Positions 13,901-45,399 of a DNA stretch of 64,000 bases are shown here, piece after piece. The notes beneath the pieces were generated by a model. That model searched no databases. It had not been told where the DNA came from and saw only the letters and a list, made by a program, of their open reading frames with translations. Source of the DNA: Vespula vulgaris (lineage: Eukaryota > Arthropoda > Insecta > Hymenoptera > Vespidae); assembly GCF_905475345.1 (NCBI RefSeq), contig NC_066587.1:6139570-6203569 (forward strand). The letters run 5' to 3'. Position 1 is the stretch's first letter. Each line of letters starts with the position of its first letter. The position numbers and the translations under genes are program-made.

Positions 13901-16900
13901 AGCGTTAATTTTATGTACGAACCTGTAAATGTCTAACAGGATCAGCAACTACTGTTTTATTACAAGCAACGCTCGCACTTAATAAAGGAAGAGTTGTCGG
14001 GAAAGGAAGTGGACTAAGTAATTGTTGTTGAGTTTTCTCCTGTTGTAATTCTTGTAAAAGAAGTACTAATTCCATTCTCACGGATGCTAAACCCCCACCA
14101 GATGCTCCGTGAAGAGAACAATATGATAATAATGTTCTTAACAACGTTTCATTAGCTAAAATATATGATCATTTTTTTTTTATTCTCTTAAATATTTATA
14201 TTCTATATACAATTTAACTACATTACATACCTTTCAACCATTTCTTCCTTTTAGCAGCTCTTTGTACTTTAGCTTCAAAATCTAATTTTTCTGCAACTAA
14301 TATTTCATGCAGTGTTGGTTGTTCTCCAGCTCTACATGGAGGTACATCATCTACCATTCCACCTTCATCTAAAATTGATTTCATAATATAATACATATTG
14401 AAATTCGTTTTAACATGACAATAATATTTCTTATATAATTACATTCTGAAGTATTGTTCGCATCTCCATCTGTGTTGACACTATAATTACAAAGTTGTCT
14501 CAAAGCGTCTACTTCTCGTTCCAGCCACACATACAATTGATACCTAAGTTGTCCTCCGTCTACTTCAAAGCCAGTAGCTAATGTCGATAATTCTTCCATG
14601 AGAATTTTTAAACAAGCGACAAATTTTAATTGTTGTGCCATAATGTCTAACTGCCCAGAAGGTTTTGCTAGTTCTTCTAAAATATTAGATATCATTATTG
14701 TCTTACTAACTCCGAATAAATATTTAACGTTACTAATTAAAAAATGATGATAAAAAAGAAAAAAAATATTCGTACCTTCTTTGTCTAATTTATTAACAGT
14801 GCCATTTTGATTTCCATCCATTTTCATGCTTAATGGAGGACTATCGCCATCTTCGTTATCGGCATTATCATCATCCCAGTTCAACACTAATTCTTCAGTT
14901 TGTCGCACAATAGGTTGCGACCAATTGGTAACTCCCCAATCAATAGAAGCAGCCGATTCTAACGAACAATATTTAGCTTTATTGTTGTTTTCTGTTTTAT
15001 TGTTACAAACGTGTAATTAATTTATACCTTGAGTATCAGAAGTTGGTTTAGTTTCTCCTCCCCAAACGATAATCCCTGTGTCGATTTGTACATCCTGTGT
15101 CCTGGATTTGGTTGGACTATTCAAGAGACCTAAACAACGATCGGTATTTATAGAATTTCATGCACTTTTTCAAATAATATAATTTATTCAAAAAGTACTC
15201 TATATGAAACTTACTTGGTGAATTTTCACAATTTGTGTCCATAACTTTACTAGGTAGTTTAGACAAAACTTCAAGAGCAAGAGCGGGACAGCCTGCTTTA
15301 AAATGAGCATGAGCAGTAGTGAAATATAATTGTCTTTCTAAGGGTGTAATACTGTCTTCCAACGTTAGATGTTTATCTGGTTGGGTTTTCACCTCTGTAC
15401 CATAACTAAATCCTGATATAACAACAGAATGACCCTTCTTTTTATCTTGTGCAGTAGAAGCAATATACTGTCTAATTAATAATGGATGTGTACGTAAATA
15501 AACGTAAAAATTGAAGACATTTGGATTTGCTGTAACATATGAAAAATAAATTAGAAAAAGTATCAAAGTCAAATTGTAATCAATTATAAATAGAAATTAA
15601 AAAAAATTACCTGTAGCACCTTCAGGTTTATCAGACTCATCATTATATTGTGGATGCATGCTACCAACATTAGTCAAAAGCAAAGTATTGAGAGATCCTG
15701 AATGATCTTTAAGTATCCAAAGTGCCATACTTCGTAGAAAAGGATCAGGATGACATTTATTCATATCTTGATTTTGACCGTCTTTATCGCACCCTAAAAT
15801 TTCCTCATAAAGCAATCTTCTCATATGTGGAGATGTCGTGTCATCTTCGTAAAGTCTTGCAATAACCATTGCAAGTTGTATATCATTTAATTTGTCCAGG
15901 CATACATCAATGGCATCTTTCAACGCGCCTGCTAATAAAAAGAATGCTGCAGCATGTTCGAATCTTTGTTTTCCAAGTAGAGCAAATGCATTTTTCAAAG
16001 CTGCTTTTCTCCATCTGTTTTCTGTAAAGTTATTTGCAAAGAAGGAGGTCATTCTGTCATCTTTTTTATTTCTAAACAATCCCCATACTAAATTCTTTTT
16101 CTTCATAGCTAAATAATAAATAGCAGCATCCAAAGGATCTTGATGTTGTTGAAATGCCGCTTTAGCGATCTTATCGATACATCGTTTTAATACAATATTA
16201 CTTCTAATCCACCAACCAACACCAAGTTCTTTTAATACAGACCATTTGGGTTGTCCCTTTGCATATGATGGAATTAATCCTAGTAATTCTTCTTCGGACT
16301 CGGAATGAAAAGCCCATACAAGGTTGTTAGATGAAATACCTTGCTTTTGGAATTGTGCTCTTTGTGCCAATGGAAGACAACGTATTAAATAATTATAATG
16401 TTTCATAGCCAAGAGGAATCTGAGTCCACAGTCATCCAATGAATCCATAGAAACTGCTTCACCATCAGGTATACCTGTTAAATTTTCTTTTGCAATTGCA
16501 TTCTTAGCTGCATCTATTGCAAAACGTTCTGCAAAATCAACATTACACGTTGACACGGTATCAGCTAATGCAAGAAGATGCATTTGGTCAAGACTAGATA
16601 GACCAGGTAAATGAGTATGAGTTAAAAGACGCGACAACATTCTACCCTGTCTGGGACCAAAATGAGATATTCCTTGTCTTTCTGGTACCGAAGCTCGTCT
16701 GTCCTTTTGATGCGAACAATCATAATCTTCATCTAACATATCGTCTAACGAATCACCTTCTTCCAAAGTACTATCAAATAATTCATTATAATCCTGTTTA
16801 TCTTCGTTTTGTTGCACAGCATTTGTTTCTTTATCTGCAATTAAGAGAGTCCAAAGTGGTAACGGTGATATAGAAGTGATTTCAGCATAATCTAAAGTAA

Positions 16901-19900
16901 GTTCTTCTGGTATTTGAGTCGTTGAACCTCTCGGTTCGAGTGGTGAAGTTGTACCAACGTAACTGACTGACATGGTCCTTGATCTAGACCATCCACCTCT
17001 TTGTTTAACCACGTTTTCATCATCAACTCTCAAAGAACAAGAACTTCCTATACATCTAACTAAATGCGATAGAATAGCTTTAACCCATCGAATTTTCCCA
17101 GAATTTAACAATTCCATTAACTGTTTCGGATGATATTGCGGTAGCACAGGACAAGCTATCCTTGATGCTTCAAAAAGACCATAATCAGGCATGTAATCGA
17201 AACTAACATTCTCATTTTGTATCCCACGTTTTTTCTTAGCATCGAGCATCGTTAGATTAATACTACTAACGCGCGATAAATGTGGCATAGATGATACATT
17301 AGCCAATCTTCGTTGCGACGTTTCTTGAGCTAAAGTTCTCAAATCTTCGTCTCTTAGATTTCTACTTGCTTGAAATTCATCTGATTCCTGATGTTGTAGA
17401 TTTGAATGGAAACAATCTTTCTTTGGACTTGGTTTCCATTGTGAATAAACGTGCATCTCTGAATCCATACCAACAACTAAGATACCATCTCTCACCCATG
17501 ATATTTGCATAGGTAAAGGTGGCAATCCATCGGCTGTAGTTAATTCGATCTTTCTTAATTTCATCCATCGAATTTCATCTACAAATTGTGGTTGTGCTAG
17601 TGATGAAGTTTTTCTTAGTATTGGTCTATTACTGCTTTGAGATTCCTTCATTGCTTTCATATTTGCTTGGGCAAGGTCAGAGCAGACTGGAGTGAACAAC
17701 ATAATTTTTGATCCAACACCAACTGTTAATATATGTGAACCATCTTCTTTGGATACCCAATCCAATTGAACTAAGTGTTTTTGTGTCAGCGGACACGTGT
17801 TACCATTTTCTATGATTGATTTTCGTAAAGATTGAAGAGTACTGAATGAAGGAACTGCTAGCAAACCTTAAATAGAAATAACATGACATTACACGAAAAG
17901 TATTTTTAAATTATGAAATAATTAATTATCGTATATATTTTACCAGCGTTAGATTTCGTGCTTTCTCCATTCTCGCCGTTCCTTGGTGATCTTATATCTT
18001 CGTGACTGAGAGTCTGTAAAACTTGCGTAAGCCTTTGTTTTTTCTGTAAAAATCTACTATCATACAAATAGCTAAGATCTAAATGTTGATCTACTGGAAT
18101 TCGAGGCAAATGAATATTCTTCAAATGAATCGTGTCCTCTAGAATCCATTCACTGCCACCTGTACTTTCACATTCATATATTGCAACACAAAGGTTTACA
18201 TATCTTGAGTCAGGATCGCTTTTTGTAGGACGTGTAAATGATTTGCCATATTTATAAGCACAAGCAATACGACCACTATAAGCTGCACTAATATTTAACG
18301 GTTGACCTATAAAATGATACAAGAAAATATACAAGATTTTCCACGTGTATAATTTGTATACAATTTTTTATGATTAATAATATACCAGTAATATCAATTG
18401 TAGATTCTTGATCTTTCCTGACCATCTCCCATTCACACCATTCATAATCAAGTTTGTCTGGTATAGTTTTTGTAACTTTACATTTCCAAAAGCGTATGGT
18501 ACTATCACTGCACGCTGTTACAATTATGTATGGTGCAAAACAAGCAGGATAAATAGATGAACTACTTAAGTGGCCTGCTGCTGGAGCTGCATGTATTACC
18601 TATTTATAGAATGAGAGAGAAAGAGAGGAAGAGAAAAATAATAAACGATTGTATATATTCTATTAATAAAAAAAATTATGAATAAGAATAAAAACCTCCA
18701 CTCCATCTGGTAATGGTAATTCTTGAGTGCAAACTTTGGTAGTTGTTATAAGAACGTGGCTATTATGTCGGTGATGAAGGAATGCTGTATCATATTCAGC
18801 TTGACTTTCACGTCTACTTCTATATCCATTTTGACTTGGTCTACGGGATCTTCTACCTTCTTGATGACTAGATCGTCCAGGTGTACCTTCCTCATCTTCA
18901 TCTTGGACTAAATGAGAATCTGGGACATACATCATTGATCCTGATAATCCTGTAAAAATAAATACATTGTAAGTAAAAGATTGTTATAATATATTTTGCA
19001 ACGAATGTGTAACATGTACCTGTTGTCTCAGGTTGTGATGCAATAACTAAACGCCACATATGTACTGTTGTTCCTTGTTGAGTTCTTTCTAATACCACGA
19101 TGTAAAATGGTTCTTCAAAAATTGCGGATTGTTGAAGATCCACCATAGCATCTAATGTCGATTCCATAAGACCTAAATCATTACTTGATGTATCTACTCC
19201 ACATTGTTTTTCATCACTTCTTTCGCCAGTAATTAATTGTTCTTGGAATACATGAAGGAACTGAGTGTTTTGCCAATCCTAAATTATATTATAATTATAA
19301 ATACATTACTATATATATATATATTTATTTATTTATTTGATTGCAATATAAAAGTACAATTTTTTAAATGAACGAAACTTACATGAGTAGCATCATCGAT
19401 AGCGTCTAATTGTATTATACATCCTGGTCTAGCTGTTGATTGTTGAGAGACTATTTTTATTCTATCGTGTATAGAATGTCTAATACCATCATCAGATGAA
19501 ATATCCGTGGAAAGACTGGCCATTGAATCCTAAAAAAAAAATAATTAAGAATGATTTAACATTCTACTCTATCATTTTACTGTTAATATTGAAATAATTT
19601 GAATTAACAACAGACCATCATTCTGCTCCTTCTTTCACTGATAGATACTTCTGCTAACAAAGTTCTAGCATCAATAACAGCTTGATAAACTCTAAGACAT
19701 TCTCCATCACTAGCAACGAAACAAGCACTAGGAGAATTAGATAAATTGCCTAATGTTGTGCTTGGTAATAATGTTGGAATCCAGGCAACATTACTAAATG
19801 CAGAAATTTCTGGAGAATTAATTCGTGCTAATTCAGAAACTCCGCCACTTTTAGATAAAGGTCCAACAGCATCTACTCTCCAAAGAATTAATTCACTGCA

Positions 19901-22900
19901 GAAGCCCTAAAATATAAAAATATATAATTATTAACACGCATATATATACGAATGTAGTCATATATTCCAAAGAAAATTAAAAAATGAAAATTACATTTAT
20001 GCATACAGCCGATGGCATATCTTTTGATTTATTCTCATCCTGCTTATGATCTACATGTTCTGTAGTATCTGAATTTTGAGAACAAGTATTAGAAAACTCA
20101 GGTATATTATGATGCGAAGTTGTTACCAATAATGGAAGAACAGGATGACAAGTAATGTCATTTACTCGAAAACGATGTCCAGAAGCTCTACATGCATGGC
20201 CTATACTTAGGACCTAATACAAAAAACGTCGTGTCATAACAAATATTTTACTTTCATAAAAAAGAGAGAGAGAGAGAAACAGAGAGAGAGAAATTTACTT
20301 GAGAGAACTTCGTCTTATCAGCAAATGTAAGTTGCCACAGATTTAATGTTCCATTAGAATGCTTTGATACCATTGATACCATTGGGCTAGGATGAGTTAA
20401 TAAATCATTAACAGTTTCTTGATTCTTTCCAGTCTCTGCATTATTAACACCTGTGGACGTTGTTTTATTTTGACCTTGATCAGCATGTTGTACAGTAGTC
20501 AGTAATTCTTGTCCTGCTCTTGAAGTTAATGTTGATTGCTCTTCATCTTGTTCAATAAGGCTTGGTAATGGTGTTGTTACTTCAGCAGCTTTAAAAAATT
20601 CTTAATGATTGATAAGATAGATAAGATACTACAAAATATATATACAATACATCTTTAATTAAGACCCATATTTTACTATGATTCAAGGACTTACGATCTG
20701 TAGGTTTAGTTGAAGATTTTGCAACTTCTCGAATGTTGAGTAACGGTCCTCCAGTATTATGAGAATACATGGATACATTGTGGCTCATAGTAGATGCATC
20801 ACCAAGAGGAAATGCATTTGGTATTCGTGTAGAAAATGAAATTTGTGCTTGTCTAAACGAACCAGGATGATATTCATCTAACCATTCAATATGCCATATC
20901 AAAAAGCTTCCATCTATAGGATGAATTGAGAAAAGCAAATCTGGATTATGATGCCAGTCTCTTAATAATGTTTCTATTTTTGTATCTAACGAATCTGGTG
21001 CATGATTCATTGAAGATGTTGCATCTGTTGCAATAGAATTTATAGATGTAGTATTGCTGCAATATAAATTGGTAGATTAATGTAACGCATACTTAATAAC
21101 ATTATAACATTGTATAATATAAAAAATCATTATATCATACCTAAGACTTTGATGAGAATGTGCACTATGAGCCAAGCTATGATGAGAGGAAGTAGTATGT
21201 GTAGTATGATGTTCATCACTGCTGTGATCTTCTTGACTTGCGGATCGTCCACCAACACCTTGTTTCTGTGCACTTTGCGATCGATTTCCTTTTTCTGCAT
21301 GGAGTATATCATAACAGGATAAGATGCTTCCTAATAAAGACATTCACTAACGAAAAACTATATTGCATGCAAGGAAATGTTGTTAATTCTATTACAGAAA
21401 TATCAAAATTATATGAAAAATATAATATAATAAACGCTATTTTATCGTTCATGCTATTAACAATTATAAAAAAAAATTTCATGTATATATATGTATGTCT
21501 TAGTACACATATTTATAATACTATGTACAAATTTATATTTAATACATCTCTGAAATTGAAGTTGCATTATAGATAATATATTAATTATAAAAATATGTGC
21601 TAAAAACATTTTTAAATTATTAAGTTAATATATGATGAATTCAAAATAACAGAGTAAGGACATATATACGTATAAAAAGTTATATAACTTACTTAATGTA
21701 TATTCATCCTCTGAATCATGATCTATGTGATCAACTTCTTGTTGTTGCAATCCCTCTTCCTTTTCTACAACCTTACGTGTAAGCTCTTGTAAAATACTTT
21801 CAGCTTGCATGGTAAAATGCATTTCTTTGTTATTAAGCCAATGCAAAATAAAATTTGGTTCTCTTTCAGGATCTCCAGTTATCAAACTTGGTACTAATGG
21901 AATATCTATAACATGAATATATATTGCAAATTATATCAGAGTAATATTATCTTCATTTTTTCAGTTTTAAATATTTAATATTTTAGAATACCAGTCTCTG
22001 CATTAATGCTTGCTGCTAAGTGGAAGTGCATGCCTGGATAATGGCCAGAACTTTGATAATTATTATGAAAGTCATGCACAGAATACGTTGAAGGTAAAGT
22101 TGGCAAAGTAGGTGCCGCATGGCCTGCTTGATGTTGTTGTTTAGCATGGCGACGAATATGAAAACATGTTCTGAAAATAACAGCAATGAAAAATAAATTG
22201 TATTAAGAAAATATTTATCGATCATATTTTAAGATTACACATTATATTATTAGTACAAGAATATGTTCTACATACTTCATATGTTTTAGTCGTTGCATAA
22301 ATCTATGTTTATGCATATTATGATGGCGATGTTTTCCATGATGCCCATGTCTGTCCGAACCTTCGAATTGACTCATATTAGCCAAACCTTCTATTTCAGG
22401 TGGTATGGTTTCTGTCCACACTCGACAAATATTATCCCGACATGAAGTTACCAACATGTTAGATACTGAGCCTCTAATTATTAAAAAAATTTTAATTAAA
22501 ATTCTATGCTGATAGATAGATTTTTACTATATTTTATTTATCTTATAATAATATACATACTTGGGCATATATTTACTTGTTTTTCTCCATGATAAGTGAG
22601 TTACAGCACGTGGATGTGCTACATATACGAAGCTGTAACTATCACTCGATAATGATTGAGAAAAATTTGATTGATCTACACTTCGCAATGGAAAAACTAT
22701 ATGTAAAAATAAATATTGTTATGATATATATACATTATTATTTTATAAGCAAATAAAATACTAACTTTGTTTATTTTCAAACCAAATTTTGACTAATCTG
22801 TCATTCATCCCAGTTGTTGCAAATAAAGTTCCATCTGGACTAAATCTCATAAGATGTACTGGTGTAGCTGTACGACATTTCCATACACAATTCCATGCAC

Positions 22901-24750
22901 CTGGATCATTAGCATTATTGGAATCCCCAGGTCCTGGACTTTCAGCTTCACCTCCGATAGAAAATGTCACTGCTCCAGCTACAGCAAAATATATATATAT
23001 ATATATATAAGTTTGCATAAATCTTTTATATAGTTTTATATTACGAAACTATACTTAAAAAGATATACAATATATTTAATCATAATATCCTTTATATGTT
23101 CAATGTCAGTTTAAGAGGTATATGGAATATATAAAGCATTAACATGGCTAATATAATGTATCAAAGCATACAATAATTCATGCTTGATTATTATTACTCA
23201 AAATGCTAAATAATATAAGATTGGTGCTCCGAACTCTTATTAAATTAATTTAACTGAATTTTTTATTATATGAAATTACTGCTACAAAATAATGTATGAA
23301 CTAATACAAAATGATTGTACTAACTAGCATATTTAATAGTTCTACAATAACTAAAATATAAATGTAAATTAAAAATATTATCATGATCACTATCCAAGCG
23401 AGAAAATAATTTCATGTAAATAAAATAATTGAATTGAATTAGTTAATATCCAACAATTAATTATAAATAATAATTTATAATAAAGACATGTTCTCAAAGC
23501 TTTTCAACAATGCAGTATTTTCACATGCAAACATATTAATGTTCATTCTCAAAACGAATGAACTCACGATCTTGGGAAGAGTGTGTGGTAACATTTTGAT
23601 CATTTCCACTCATAGTATTTTCTTCTGATTGTAACGCTTTTGCCTTTGTAGCTGTGCATAATATTTTTATATCAATAAATAAAAATAGAGAATTGTTGTA
23701 TAAAAAAAATTCTAATATGACTACATTTTAATTTTTAATTTTGTCATTATGCATATATACGTTAAACTTACTATGCTCTTCTTGAAATGGCATAATATTT
23801 TGATGCCATAATTGTAAAAGCTCGCCACCTGTTAATAACCTTGTTCCTTCTAAGTTCCATGACAAAGAAGTGATATTAGACTCTGTTTGTAAACTTCCTG
23901 TTTGAACCCAACGATATTCCAATTGCTATAAGAAAATTACAGATAGAAGATTTTATTTATATCTCTAATCATATAATGTCAATTATAGAGATAATTTAAA
24001 TATCATAAAAAAAATAATACACACATGTGAACAAGTACTATGTATCAATGGCGTTGGCTCAAATATGCAGACTTGATTTTCGTAAGCTGCAGCAATTTTT
24101 CCCGTATCTGTACTACAATCCAAACAGCTAATCCTAATATAGTTGTGTACAGCTCCTGGTATAATTTGAACACGCTCAAAATTGTTAGCCAAAATGACAA
24201 TGTTGCAGCCAGCGGCGTATGCCTGAATTTAATAGCAAATATCATAAATTATATATGCGAACTGATATTTCTATATCGATATACATATATTATATTTATA
24301 AATTTATTATATAAAATATCGATATTTATAAAATAATGCGTGCGGATAAAGAAAAATGTGTAACGAGAAAATGGAAACAGTATTTATAGATAACGTTATT
24401 CAGTTGTTATCATATGGCAAGATTGTACAATATCGAATAAATGACTTATTGTAAAGGTATACGAGAAAGAAATGCAAAACAAAAGTGTCTTTAATCAGCT
24501 GACTTTCATATACGTTGAGTCAAATTCATTTTTTTTTTCTTAGGTATCACAACGTAAGATTGTTATTGGGACAAGGACGATATCATAAAGATCGTATAAT
24601 ATATACATATATGTTCTTCGGAGAAAAAAAATGGGTCTAAAGGAAATAAGGTAATAAACTCACCGTGAAAGATATACCCTCGACAGAACCGACAGCGTAG
24701 CAGCGGTCGCCTGCATTGCAGGCCCCGCTTAATATTTGATGACAATTCAT
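7522..24750 (-). CDS. Rbcn-3A: Rabconnectin-3A (DmX-like protein; Rav1-type V-ATPase regulator)
   Basis: Very large WD40 protein. With Rabconnectin-3B/WDR7 it promotes V-ATPase assembly and acidification on endosomes and synaptic vesicles, and in flies affects Notch signalling (family knowledge). Translation starts at 24750 (MNCHQILSGACNAGDRCYAV); the stop is at 7522-7524 after CVVHALY. N-terminal exons (24.7-22.3 kb) carry WD40 units such as TSLSWNLEGTRLLTGGE and LMRFSPDGTLFATTGMNDR. They are followed by a His-rich linker (about 22.28-22.38 kb). The 2.27 kb exon at 15597-17864 contains the conserved Rav1p C-terminal-type domain (DQMHLLALADTV, WGLFRNKKDDRM, FFLLAGALKDAIDVCLDKL). C-terminal exons at 8742-7522 encode WD40 repeats (VSGAGDGDIK, GRLFSCGADGSMKVRQL). 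The exon table is approximate. A 2.8 kb intron (8743-11572) contains a probable extra exon. Confidence 0.95.
9919..10086 (-). CDS. Probable cassette exon of Rbcn-3A within its largest intron
   Basis: A GC-richer island in a 2.8 kb AT-rich intron. On the gene's strand there is an open frame of 56 codons (phase 0 at both ends), with an AG acceptor just before 10086 and a CCG|GTGAGA donor after 9919. It reads through LVCVTDLVAHSLAQMKGMPA and FPGSHDLRFCQFVADRSK to HLLQP. The preceding exon ends in phase 0 (GRGASV) and the next begins in phase 0 (ILKHKIDG), so the exon can be included or skipped without a frameshift. The 10086 acceptor has a weak polypyrimidine tract. A better one (ctcgctcag) gives a shorter 29-codon exon at 9919-10005. 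Confidence 0.6.
10862..10916. repeat. (TA)n microsatellite
   Basis: Perfect TA array of about 55 bp within the Rbcn-3A intron. Confidence 0.97.
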
Positions 24751-24905
24751 TTTATGATCGCTACAATCAGATCATTTTTAATCACGAATTTAATTTCTAA
24801 CCAATATAAGTATCACGCACGAATTAATCAGCTACCAACTCCTCCTCTCGCAATCCCGAAGGGACACGTAAAATTGACGTGACACAGTAATCCAGCCGCG
24901 AAGGT

Positions 24906-24917
24906 GCGGCCATCTTT
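24906..24917 (-). promoter_or_regulatory. YY1/Pho-like motif upstream of Rbcn-3A
   Basis: AAAGATGGCCGC on the - strand, about 156 bp upstream of the Rbcn-3A start codon, probably in its promoter or 5' UTR. It matches the YY1 core (GCCATCTT). The rest of 24751-25273 is the short spacer between the dynein 3' end and Rbcn-3A, and holds no ORF. Confidence 0.35.
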
Positions 24918-25273
24918 AAATGAATATCTATCACTATATTTCTCCCTTTCTTCCTCAAATGAATCTAGTCATAAAAAAGAATAATCTCTAGATGCAACTC
25001 CTTCATAACATTGTAACATGAAACTTCTGCGCAAATACTTATTATCAGTTTAGGTCTCTTCCTTTATTGAGTTATATCAAGCGTATAGATATAAACGATA
25101 TTACAACAGAGTTCGAATTGGCAGCTCACGCAATTGGTTCTCTCATTGAAGTTCAACCAATCAGCTTCTAACGGTATGCAGTACCCTCTGTCGGTGGAAT
25201 ACAAAAATATCGATAATATTCATGAAAAAAAATTTAAAAAAGCCCGCCTAGTAAAATCGATAAGAAAATGTTT

Positions 25274-41954
<16,681 letters not shown>

Positions 41955-44070
41955 GTTCTATGATTCTTAAATTCCTTTTAAAATATTAATTATTTAAATA
42001 ATTTAATTAATTTTAATAATACATATAAAAAGGCTCAAATTTTTTTTATTGTAACTATACTTACTGTTTGTTTCACAAAAAATATATACTCAAATATTCT
42101 ATGGAAATTAAAATTTTTAATACATATACATATATATATATATATGTATGTATATATCTACCCCTTTTATATTCTACATAATTATCCACTTATTACAAGT
42201 AGAACGACCGTCAATGTCGCGGTTCGTTGTTGTCACAGAGAAACGCGTTAAAGTGACATAAATAGCTACTTCGTATCTCTCCACATATTATGCTTCCTCG
42301 AGTTTTATAATAGAAAAATTGAAAATTCGATTGATCGAACTGTCAATAGTACTATCGAACGTTGCACGATCATCTTTAAAAATTATATCGGTCTAAGATT
42401 CTACTTGGTAAAATTGCGCATTCGGATTTTCTCGAACACAGTATTACGCTCATAATAAAACTATACAATGATCGGAACCTAATCTTAGAAATTTTCTTAC
42501 TAACACTGACGAACAAACATGTTTCCATAGTTTCCATAATAATCGTTAGCAACGCGAAGAATGTGTATATACACATATATACATATATAATATACATATG
42601 TAGTATATACGTATACTACATTATATACACAGATACATTTATATAATAAAATCATATAAAATCATATAAATATATGTGATGTAAGGAAGAAGGAATAGTT
42701 ATGTTACTTGGAGTAGTATATAAAAAAAAAAAAGAAACATACTATACTCAGGTATTTATGTAGATATTCATCGAAGAAAAAATAAACGTATTTTATGTTT
42801 TATTTCGACGAACAAAGCACAAAAATGTTCATTTCTTCTCACACGATTCGTCTATTACACTATTATACATACATTCGAACTTTTTTTTTTATATCAGCAG
42901 ACGCGAGACGGAAACATCGATTTATAAACTACACGATTTTTCGCATTTTATAATAAACTATTTCCACTTTCAATCATGAAAAATTGAAGCTACGCGAATG
43001 ATCTATATCAACTGAAATTTATCTTCTCTTTTTTTTTCCTTTTTCTTTTTATTCCATTCTTCCTACACGATTAGATATTTCTATCTTTTTTGGAAATGTT
43101 TTAAATTAAATTTTCACGTAACTTCTCTTTTCTTTCTTAATTTTATCACTTATATGTAAATATATATTTATGTTAATATAATTAAGAAAAAATATTAGAA
43201 AAAGAAATGTCATTCATATGCTCAAAACATATCTATCATTTAAAGGTGATAGACGACGTATCAACGCTTTAATTACAGATTTCAATTTTCTTCGTTCTTT
43301 CCTTCTGTCTTTTTTCTTCTTGATATAATATAATTACGAAAATTTATTAAGATACATAATAGGTACATCTCTTGATTGTCACTCGAGTGATATTCACGGC
43401 GTTATTTATTGATCCCACTTGAAAAATAAACAAAAATAATCATCGTAAATCTTTGTTTTAAGTTCACAAAAAAATTCATACATATTCTTCATATACATAT
43501 ATACATATATATACATATGTATGTATATATATATATACTCACGTATATATAGGTAACTTTAAAAGGTCGGCGCGGGTGTTGCTACGCGATTCGTGACCGA
43601 ACTACCAAATTATTGATTTTCTTACCCATCGACATTTACGGTGTCACCATCTGAAAGACTACTATTCATACAGCTTACGGCTTTTCATATTTGGCCCTCG
43701 GCTTCTTTTACCGTTTATTAAACGTAAAATTAAGAATCGTTATTATCACGCCCTTTTGGACCTCGTTATAAGCGACTAATTAGCCTCGTTAATGAACTTT
43801 TCCCTCTTGTTGCTCGAAATGATTACTCGACTCCAAAATTATTTTGTGCTAGTTAACTAATCGCATTTATTAATTTTCTTAGGTATCATTTCATTCAACG
43901 AACAATACCGTACATATTGTGTTATATTTTGTTTCTTTGCTTTTTAATGTTCTTTTATTCTTGTCTTTTTTTTAATTCCCTTTTTTGTTTACTAGATGAA
44001 AAGTACATTCACGAGTAGGCACACTTCACAAAATACTTTCTCTCCTTTTCATTCAATTTCTCTCATTTAA

Positions 44071-44101
<31 letters not shown>

Positions 44102-44495
44102 GTATATTATATATATTTTCTATTCTATCTATTTTGTACATTCAAACGACTTCTTCTTTTCTTTCCTTATTTTTATGTCGCATGAAAAAAAGAGAGATCT
44201 ATTTTTAACTTCTTCAATTTTTTGTTTTATAACTAATGAAGTTAACGAATACAGTCAAGATGTTTTATAATTTTAATGGAACGCTTATACTTCCGGGTCG
44301 CGTCATCACGACATTATATTCTTCTACGAGTCATAAAATAGAATCGTTAGGAAGAGAAAGAGCCTATACATGTATATATGTATGTATGTGTATGTGTATG
44401 TATGTATATATGTATATATGTATGTATATCTGTATATCTATATGTATGCATATATGTATGTATAATAATACCACACTGACATTGATGAACTTTCA

Positions 44496-44535
<40 letters not shown>

Positions 44536-45237
44536 CTCTATTTTACGTGCCATAGAACGTTATACGAACACTTAAGCGGCATTAAATGTTCTCATAGAGT
44601 AAAGATATATAGATACGCCTATTAGGTGGACGTCGGTTGCGGAATTCTTTAAAGAACTCGCTTTTTTACTATAAACTAAACATGAGTTATACACAGAGCA
44701 GTCGGTCTTATTGGAACATTAACAATTACGCCGTTGAAAATTACCTTAAAAGATTGATCTCGTTTCACACAAGTATTAGTTTGGATAAGCGTATAAGTTT
44801 ATTTATTACCGAGATAGCTAACGACAAAGATGAAGAAAAAAAAAAAAGAAAGAGACAGAAGGAAAAAGCATAGAAACGAAAAGAAAAGCAAAAACAGATA
44901 GAAAGCGTTAATCAAAAATAATTTTAGTATTTTTTTTTTTTATAAAGTCGAAAAAATAAATCAAAAGAATATTAGAATATTTACGATTAAGGTCGATAGG
45001 CGGCGAAAACGTAAGACAGAGTATTTTATTGCATTTTTCTTTTCTTTTCTGTTCTTTTTTTTGTCCCCTTATCGAATATCCCCTACCCATCGAAAAACGA
45101 TGAAAATAATTTTCAAATGTAGAGAAACATCGATATCTATAGTAATATCTATTCTCGTTCGAAAGAGTTCCACATAAGACGTGTTTATTCGCAATCAGTG
45201 TCTCCGGCTATCACGTCAAAAATTGACATCACGTTAT
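41955..45237. other. Intergenic region upstream of the dynein gene
   Basis: AT-rich with several (TA)n/(TATG)n tracts (42119-42160, 43490-43550, 44068-44110, 44362-44462) and a (CT)n run at 44502-44532. Presumably includes the dynein promoter near 42.0-42.3 kb. A GC-richer block at about 43567-43760 is discussed in the findings. No supported gene. Confidence 0.6.
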
Positions 45238-45399
45238 TTATTTTGCCATCGAATGATTTAAGTAGGCCCGTCTCGACGTCGATTTCTCGTTACAATTCTC
45301 GGGCCCTCGTTCATTCGACGAAGAAACGGAAGTTCGTGTCGTCGGTGAACGGTTAGGGTCTCGTGAAGCGATATCGGTATGGAGTCCAGTTGAATAGTT
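45238..45399 (-). CDS. Candidate terminal exon of the small - strand gene (tentative)
   Basis: A cctatag acceptor precedes a 162-nt GC-rich block in which all three frames are open for a long way. In phase 0 it gives 53 residues beginning NYSTGLHTDIASRDPNRS and ending HSMAK before a stop. In the frame reached through the 19-nt microexon it gives a short tail, LFNWTPYRYRFTRP, then a stop. The phase-0 frame follows directly from the donor at 48145. Which frame is used, if any, cannot be decided from sequence alone; GC-richness by itself lowers stop-codon frequency. Confidence 0.3.
   Translation of the reverse strand, partial: NYSTGLHTDIASRDPNRSPTTRTSVSSSNERGPENCNEKSTSRRAYLNHSMAK

Noticed and set aside
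14826..16116. + strand ORFs opposite Rbcn-3A exons (14826-15020, 15892-16116)
   Set aside because: Shadows of the long - strand Rbcn-3A exons, whose frame has strong domain similarity.
42180..42260. Possible RFX X-box in the dynein upstream region (GTTGTC and GAAAC halves)
   Set aside because: The half-sites are four bases apart, outside the 1-3 bp spacing of the consensus.
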